From positions 861,774-925,773 of the forward strand of contig BCIV01000001.1 in NCBI GenBank assembly GCA_001600055.1: a DNA stretch of 64,000 nucleotides, given 5' to 3'. Of this stretch, positions 57,314 to 64,000 are shown one piece after another. How positions within the stretch are numbered: the stretch's first letter is position 1; each line of letters begins with the position of its first letter. The position numbers were made by a program, and so were the translations under genes. Source of the stretch: Filobasidium wieringae. Taxonomy: Eukaryota > Basidiomycota > Tremellomycetes > Filobasidiales > Filobasidiaceae. A model generated the notes under the pieces. It did not search any database, was not told the DNA's origin, and worked only from the letters and a program-made list of their open reading frames with translations.

Positions 57314-60300
57314 TCACTCGTGCCTCTGTCTATCCTCACGTGGATCTTGATAAGATGGTCCGGCGGGCATCCCGTACGCATATGGGCTGAGACCTGGCAT
57401 CTGGTGAGGCATGATTCCCATTCCCATGCCCATCGGCATACCCATAGGCATAGACCCCATAGGTGCCATGGGCATTCCCATCCCGTACATCGAGCCCATA
57501 GGAGGACTCATTTGCGGGTTGGTTGGCATAGGAAACCCTGGATTCATCATCGGGTTGCCGTAGAAGTATGGATTACCCATTCCCATTGGGCTTTGGTGGA
57601 TACCTGGCGACAAGAGGTTTTTGTACTCGTCATTCGGTCGAGTAGGTATCGGCGGTGGAGCTGCACCGTTGTTCATTAGATCGTGCGATGAGCCTCTTTG
57701 TGACATTGACCCATTTGTCGAAGATCGCTGTGACCCAGAAGGACCGGCACTGCCCATCCCAGTCGTAGCCATAGCCTGCACAGCATCTTCGTATCGTCTC
57801 TTCATCTGATCCTTCTCCTCCTCAGCTGACATATATCTTCCATGATCATGAGATGATCCAGATCCCGATGCATGGGGTACGGAAAAGGTTGATCGCGTCG
57901 GTGTTACATCACTGGACGAAGATCCTTCCCCATGATCGGAATGAATGTAATGATGATCCGACACCTGTCTAGTGGCCTGCTCGTAACGTTTCTTCATCAT
58001 GTTTTTCTCCTCGTTCGCCGTCATGAAGCGCGGTTCCGTAGAAGACGAGGGCATAGCATTCTGCTGCCCGTTGCCCTCATATTCCGCCTCGTCGTGACCC
58101 TGAGACCCAACTCTCTCTTTCGCCTCATTCATCCTATCCTGTGCCTCATAGAACCGTCTCATCTGCTCCTTGTCACTTAGGGGCTGTATAGTTTGTCTCG
58201 TAGTACCACCCTGTCTGGAACTCTGAGCATGATCCTGCGAACTGGATCCGGAGGCCACCTGGTTCTGCTCGATCCTTTCTTGTGCTTCATAGTACCGCTT
58301 CATCTGTTCCTTATCACTGAGAGGTTTGATTGTCTGACGGACTGAAGATGGCCCAGGACTGGGAGGACCGGCTACATGGATTCCTAATCCGACAGGGGAA
58401 GGAACACGTTCCGAGGGAGATTCGAGCGGAGTGGGCAGAGGGGATTTTGTTCGGAAAGTCGACGCGACTTCCAGAGTCGATCGATTTTCTACAGGAGGAA
58501 CACTCCCATTGGGAGAAGAACCATCATCTTCAGGTTGATCGTTCTCCGCCGACTTATCAAGCTGAGAGTCTTCTTGATCAGATGACACGGTCGAAGGCGG
58601 CGCCACTACAATGGCGGCTTTCGTCTGCTCTCGAGGACTATATTGAGGTGGTGGTTCTAGCGGGACCTCTCCGGCCAAACCCATAGGAGCTAAATCAGCT
58701 CCACCTGAAAGCTGAGTCAAAGCGGCGTTCCTTCTGGCATCGACATATAGCCGCTGCTTCTCTGCCTCTGCTGCACTCCATCTACCAGTGTCGCTATTCA
58801 TCCGGTTATGAGGGATTGGTGCGTTCTGTACTTCTCCTCGTTCGTTCAGGATCACACGACCTCCATCCTGATGTACGTAAGAATGTCGACTGGGTGTGGG
58901 ACTTGCTCGAGATTTCTCCATAGCACGTGGCGGCTGTGTGGTCAACTGCGGTCAGTCTCGATGTCAAACAAGTACGTTAATAGACACCTACTGGTCGCCC
59001 ATCAAGACTTCTTTGCCCATCATCGCTCCATGTGGAGACCGCCGTTGGAGTACGCGCCGGTCCAGCAGGTCTTACCGAGTTTGTTTTCCCCGCCGGAGGA
59101 CCTAGGGCAAATGATTGCCCGCGCTCGGATGTCGGTGTAGGGGTCCAGGACATCCTCTTGGTATCGGCAATGATATTGTTGCTGCTAGGGAAATCCGACA
59201 TTCCGAATGTATGAGGTCTTGCTCGAGAGAAGTTGTTTCCGCCATCAAAGGACGAGTCTCTCAAGGAGGAAACATCTGATTGAGACTGTGCTTGAGGATG
59301 GGAATAGATCGAGGAAGAATCGGTAGACAAAGGTCTAGCAGTAAATGGCTGGATACCGAGTCGCGCTTGAGGTGATTGATTCGGCACAGGCCCACCATGC
59401 AGAATGTGACGTGAACCAGGTCCCAGTGTCCCCGACCCCGCGCTCGTAGCATGCTGCAGTCGCGGTTCAGGAAAAGGTAAGAACCCCGAAGCAGGAGGCG
59501 TTCTTAGAGGCGGTCCACCTATTGAGCTTCGGATAGAGGTCGCTTGGCTATCCGATCTATTCATGCCCGCTCGATCTCGAACACCAGGACAGAGGGAATC
59601 TACAACTCCTATCTGGTTCACGAGATCCAAAGCACGAGGTCGTCCATAGATTCCTAGTGTGCTCTGTAAATGCTCAACCTTCACATCTCCTGTGCCTTCC
59701 ATGATTGCCTTTACCGACAGCTCGTAAGCAATATCGATTGACTTTCCACCTTTTGTTGTATGTGCTACAAGACCAGCAGGAATAACAAGAGCTAAAGATC
59801 GTTTCTTCTCCTCTGTTCTTGCTATTTTCTCTCCTACCGGAACCTTCACCTCATGCACCACTCGAGAACGATTTGTCGCGTTCTGTTTCGAACCTCGAGG
59901 CACTGGGGGTCGAATCGTAATAACCTCGATGAGTTCCAAATGGAATGCTCTCAACTTCAAGGGGTTCGGCCTGGATGATCGCAAAGACGCTAGGACCTCT
60001 ATTCGATCACTAGGACCAAAAGCGGTATAATTCCTCGTGACGGTGAGCTCCATCTCGTCGGAAACAACCGAACGCGTTTCGGGAACGTTGTATATCGGCC
60101 AAGCGGAATGTTGTTCATGTTTCGCAATGAAAATAGCCTGAAGCGATCTCGAGACCGGGTTCGAGTCGCGTCTCAATAGTCCGCTAGAGATGGCCGAGCT
60201 TTAGGATATCTGTCAGATCGGTTGGAATGGCACATGAAGGCTCACGTTTTAGGTTTATGAGCGAGATTCGCAACCAGCTCGTAACGGATCCCTCCGCCTT

Positions 60301-61025
60301 TTGGTCTCATCTCAACTGAACCGGGTAAGTTTAAGGGTAAAGGAATATAGAACTGAGACGATGAACAGCCTTAGCGGGGCATTGCGAAAGTCCCGCTGAT
60401 GTGGTGCTTACTTTGAAATCCGTCTGTGTTTTACGAGCATATGTCGTTCAGCAGCAAACTCGCTTGACGAGAACGAAAGAGGTCACTGACCGATGGTACT
60501 ATATCCCATTCTTTACCTTGAGGAGCCTGCCAAACAGTCACAGGCGTGCCGATGATGGTCAAGCTAGATTGACCTACACAATCCGGGATCAGTTCCCGAG
60601 CCTTCCTAGCGAATCTACGAGACCTCTTACCTCCACCGGGCATCGTTTCTACCCTCACGAATTCAATTTGAAGGTTTCGAGCTTTCACTTGATGTGATCC
60701 TGATCGGAATTCCAAGAGCTGTCTCGCATTTGATCATTAGTTGCATGACCGGACTAAAGTAAGCCGAATCTGAGACTCACACCATGAACAGCTGGTGGCT
60801 TCCTGAAAGGTTCCTGTCCCAATATTCCCGGCCAACCTGTTGGAAACCTAGTGGTCAGCGCGAGTGTGTGAGTGTACTTGAAGCGGTAACTTTAGACGTA
60901 CCCTGAAGGAAAGGAACATTCGGAAGCGGCTGGAAGGTCCTGTGATAATTTGCAAGTCGACTTCCTGGTAAGTTTCATGTCATATGTTGGGGAGAAAAGA
61001 CATACATCTTGATAGTGTGAGACAT
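57314..61025 (-). CDS. Alpha-arrestin-like protein with long repeat-bearing tail
   Basis: Arrestin-related trafficking adaptor type. The spliced N-terminus (start 61023-61025) reads MSHTIKIRLANYHRTFQPLP, NVPFLQGWPGILGQEPFRKP; the second exon must start after gaag near 60958. Further arrestin blocks are NLQIEFVRVETMPGGGKRSR, ELTVTRNYTAFGPSDRIEVL, RAFHLELIEVITIRPPVP and IDIAYELSVKAIMEGTGDVK. The long exon (60176-58977) splices at 58977-58930 (donor gtaggt, acceptor cgcag) into a 540-residue tail. The tail has a PPxY-type motif (PPPQYSP), suited to a Rsp5/Nedd4 ligase, five related helical repeats, and a Met/Gly/Pro-rich end. Total about 1,100 residues. It probably links Rsp5 to membrane cargo, by family analogy. 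Stop 57314-57316. Confidence 0.78.
57774..58790 (-). repeat. Five dispersed coding repeats in the arrestin tail
   Basis: About 20-residue units with an acidic start, a Met/basic centre and a Tyr-Glu/Asp end recur at 58723-58790 (WSAAEAEKQRLYVDARR), 58266-58340 (PLSDKEQMKRYYEAQERI), 58128-58200 (PLSDKEQMRRFYEAQDRM), 57963-58025 (TANEEKNMMKKRYEQATR) and 57774-57835 (SAEEEKDQMKRRYEDAVQ). They are separated by Ser/Gly-rich linkers. Confidence 0.8.
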
Positions 61026-61592
61026 CTTGAACGACTGTCAGAGACTATCGTATTCAATGCCGGAGCTTTGCCGAATTGATTTGTTTGTTCAAGGAAGATC
61101 TTTCTTTTCTGGGTCGAGTGCCTGATCCTGTAGCTATCTCACAGTAAGCATATCACCCGAATAGGTGGTCCTGAGGTTTAGTGTTGTAAGCAGAGGCGGC
61201 AGGAAACCACGACCCTATTGCAACGATGCTGCAAGAAGACCAGGATTAGGGATCTAGTGCGAGATCTGCAAGCACTGTTGACCTAAAGATCGTCATAGAT
61301 GCGGATTCGAACCCCGCCTACTGCATATCGCATATTGATAGCCGTTTCAATTGTTGACGAAGTGTCACGTGACTCGATAACTTGGATTTGGCTGAGCTTG
61401 GGCATACCAAACTGTTCAACTTCCACTCTTTATCTACAGCAGCCCGGTCTCTCGATTTGAAGCTTGCGTCTGATCTAGCTGGAACAGACGTGACCCATAC
61501 TCTGGGTCATCCTTGAATGCAATCTACCTGTCGGTAACCCGGATCCAGCGCCTTCCACCAAAAACACTCAAGCTTCGTATCTCAACCCAAAC
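61026..61592. promoter_or_regulatory. Head-to-head promoter region, arrestin / RPC82
   Basis: A 567-bp gap between divergent starts. It contains a tRNA T-arm-like word (ggattcgaacc, near 61305-61315) but no foldable tRNA. Confidence 0.45.
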
Positions 61593-63810
61593 ATGGCGGA
61601 CAAGGAAGCCGTGCGTCTGGCGGAGCATATCATCCGCTCAGACTTTGGAAGCGTAGTGGCTTCGGTTGCCTCTATTCTACTGCACCGAGGGAGAATGCGA
61701 TTGTCAGAAATCGCGCACTTTACAAAACTACCTAGACAGTCCGTCGCCGGAATCCTGATCACGCTGGTGCAACATAACCTGGCATGGTTCTGCGAATCGG
61801 AACTGGGAGACAGGATACACGAATACTTTGAGATGAACCTGAAGGAATGCTTGATGCGATTGAGATGGTCAAGAATTTTGGAATTGACTCAAGAGGAGTA
61901 TGGAGACGATGTAAGTAGGCTCTTATCCAGGTTGAAGAATCGCCGCATCCAACACGACGTATTCATAGGCACGAAAGATTGTACAAGCCATACTTGAGGG
62001 GGGAAAACTAAAATTACCAAATATTCTGAATATGATGGACCTGAACACCATCGAAAGCTCGTCCAAGCGAGAAGCTCGTAAGCCCCTTATTGAATCAAGG
62101 GCTACTTCTATCTCTCTGATCAAGCCGATGCATTCTCATAGGAAAAGTTCACCTAACCAACATGGTCTATAAACTCATTACCAACCGCTTCATTCAACCT
62201 ACCAGCCCGATCCTGCATCGAACACCCTATGACGAAATGCTAAAGAAACGTAAAGCGAAGGAAAAGGCTCGAGGAAACCTTCTATCGGCGAAAGAGATTA
62301 GTCAGATCAAGGTTGATGTGATGGGGGAAATGCGGGAGCTGGTAAAGGAGGAAACTAGCGTAGATAAGGCGTTATTGAAGGCTGGGACGAAACGGAAAAC
62401 TGATGCATCGGGTGGAGGATCGAGCAAAAAGGTGAGAAGAAGGGTTGTGCTTGAATGGAAATGACTGGCCTGCTGATATCTGTCTCAAACAGCATAAAGG
62501 AGACGACATAGAGCTAGTAGATGTAAGTGTGCTTGATATGATGTTTTCTACAAGCAAGTCTGAAAACTGACCTTATTCAATTGATACAGCCCAAAGCGGT
62601 CTTGAGAGTGAATTATGAAAAATACGACTGCTTGTATCGAAACAAAGTGAGTTTGTTCTTCCTTATCGGTTAGAACCGCAACTACGTACTAAACATCATA
62701 TGGTTCTAAGCTGGTTGAGTTGGCAGTAGCAGATCGATATAACAAGCCAGCGGGGTACATTGTCAAGAATTTGATGAAGCTGATTCAACCAGAGGACGAT
62801 CATCTTCTGCTTGGAACTGGTCGTAAGCCGTTCTCTCTGGTCTAAACCTCTAAGCCAGTGCTCATTTTGCCTCTCGGGATTAGCACCTGCGTCGATGCAT
62901 TCTGTCCTGAACCATCTGATGGAGGCTGAGCGTGACGCGTTATCGCTAGGGTTCGGTGGAAAGTCGGTTACATCGAAGACCAAAGTAACAGAGCTTCTGG
63001 GAGGTTACGCGGCCATTCTAGCAGGTGAAGACGATGGAAACGCATTCCGAGCGGAAGGAGTGTTTTTGGTCCGAGATATGATGGCCGGTTCGGCAAGTGG
63101 AGCGCAGTACATGGTCATGTTCGAGAGGATCTGCAATCGTCTGAAAAGGCAGTTGTTGGAGAGTTATGTGGAGGAGACGCAAGGACCGATAGGGAAGAGG
63201 GTCTTCAATGCTGTCATGCATGGTGACAAGGTGACGGAGGAGATGGTGAGTTAAAGATGAGTGAGCGAGATGTCAAGTCTCGGATATTGACGAGCTGTTT
63301 TGGTCAGGTGGTATCGAAAGCGCTCATCAATAATGCGGATGCCCGAACGAAACTGAGCGCACTGAAGACTGCCAACTTGATCACATTCCAGGCTATCGCT
63401 CGAGGTGCCGACCGATCTGCATCCAGGTGTACGTTCCTGTACTACGTCGATCTATCCGGAGCGTATCGAACGATCCTCACACGGATGTACAAATCGTTGG
63501 CGAACATCCAGCAACGCAAGGATATGATGTATGAGAAGTACAAATACGTCTTCGAGACCAGTCAGCGGGAAGACGTGATAGAGGACCCAAATTTGATGAA
63601 GCCTTCGGAGCGGGCGACCTTGAAGGAGATGGAGACCGAGTTGGATCGACTCAATACGGCTCAGACCAGGATGGAGACGAACGTGTTTGTGCTGAGAGAT
63701 CTGCCTGGTGGGCCTCTTTCGGTTCGGTAAGTCCAGAACCCCGGCAAATCATTTGTTCTTTGCTGACATCATTTTCGATATTCAGATTGGACGATCCGTT
63801 TGTGCGGTAG
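61593..63810 (+). CDS. RPC82: RNA polymerase III subunit RPC82 (C82/RPC3)
   Basis: RPC82 with RPC34 and RPC31 forms the Pol III subcomplex for promoter opening at tRNA and 5S genes. About nine exons run from MADKEAVRLAEHIIRSDFGS (61593) to a stop at 63808-63810. The N-terminal winged helix reads SILLHRGRMRLSEIAHFTKL, PRQSVAGILITLVQHNLAWF. Later blocks are LRVNYEKYDCLYRN, VIMHGDKVTEEM-like FNAVMHGDKVTEEM, KTANLITFQAIARGADRSAS, CTFLYYVDLSGAYRTILTRM, YKSLANIQQRKDMMYEKYKY, and a final helical segment (LKEMETELDRLNTAQTRMET). The last intron (after GGTTCG near 63728) joins to a short exon, LDDPFVR. All family blocks are in order. Confidence 0.93.
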
Positions 63811-64000
63811 CAGATGTAACGTTCTAATCACGAAATCCATGATATGCACAAAGATCCCACACGACTCTAACTTACAAAAGAACACAGTGAATCGCCGTTG
63901 CTGGTGACGACCACTTTGAGCTTGCTAGTATGATCAATCTCGTCCTTTTCGACAGCGTGGGGTAAAGTGAATATGGTCAATCGTTAAATAATGAATAAAG
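63811..64000. other. RPC82 3' flank
   Basis: A 27-codon minus-strand frame near 63840-63960 has coding-like composition but no acceptor or start, so no gene is called. Confidence 0.35.

Noticed and set aside
61290..61330. tRNA-like T-arm on the minus strand (ggttcgaatcc)
   Set aside because: The T-stem has mismatches and no matching acceptor or anticodon arm is found within 100 bp, so it is at most a relic.
63840..63960. Minus-strand coding-like tail near the right edge
   Set aside because: No acceptor or start, and an in-frame stop a few codons upstream; too little to call a gene.
1..64000. CRISPR arrays, operons, intact transposons, secondary-metabolite cluster
   Set aside because: None seen. 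The gene set is mixed eukaryotic housekeeping with no repeat arrays, reverse transcriptase, transposase or clustered biosynthetic enzymes.

Overview
The window is nuclear DNA of a fungus, most likely a basidiomycete yeast of the Tremellales (Cryptococcus/Kwoniella-like; this placement is inferred from gene content and style, not from a search). Genes are tightly packed on both strands. Almost every gene is cut by many short introns, mostly 40-100 nt with gtaagt/gtgagt-like donors, ctaat/ctgac-like branch sites and cag/tag acceptors. There are no operons, CRISPR arrays or intact transposons. Two intron-containing tRNA genes are present. Exon joins below were made by eye from splice sites, frame and family resemblance.

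Layout. 1-5 kb: start of a secreted-protein gene, ALG2 (N-glycan assembly), a UBE2L3-like ubiquitin E2 and the ER SNARE USE1. 5-9 kb: CCZ1 (vacuolar Rab GEF subunit), followed without an intergenic gap by a SET-domain segment and the tRNA deaminase subunit TAD3; these three share one continuous spliceable reading frame, the most unusual feature here. 9-15 kb: a large nuclear protein with a Gds1-type winged helix and an APSES-like C-terminal domain, then tRNA-His. 15-23 kb: a small ABM-fold protein, a PIG-X/Pbn1 GPI-mannosyltransferase subunit, PWP2 (ribosome biogenesis) and a phosphatidylserine decarboxylase. 23-31 kb: a ROM2-like Rho1 GEF and the CCAAT-binding factor HAP2. 31-33 kb: a decayed gene and tRNA-Glu. 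33-40 kb: a ZUP1-like peptidase, a DUF218 membrane protein and DBF4, the Cdc7 kinase activator, whose upstream region carries two adjacent MCB boxes. 41-47 kb: a GPI-anchored ThuA-like protein, an unknown gene (copy A of a paralogous pair), ATG101 and SWI5. 48-57 kb: NOC3, a VOA1-like V-ATPase assembly factor, copy B of the paralogous pair, and gamma-glutamyltransferase. 57-64 kb: an alpha-arrestin with a long repeat-bearing tail, and RPC82 of RNA polymerase III.

The genes are mostly conserved housekeeping genes: secretory and vacuolar traffic (ALG2, USE1, CCZ1, ATG101, VOA1-like, PSD, PBN1), ribosome and tRNA production (PWP2, NOC3, RPC82, TAD3, two tRNAs), cell-cycle and recombination control (DBF4, SWI5) and signalling (ROM2, arrestin). 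They are not a pathway cluster; adjacency here mainly reflects shared short promoters.
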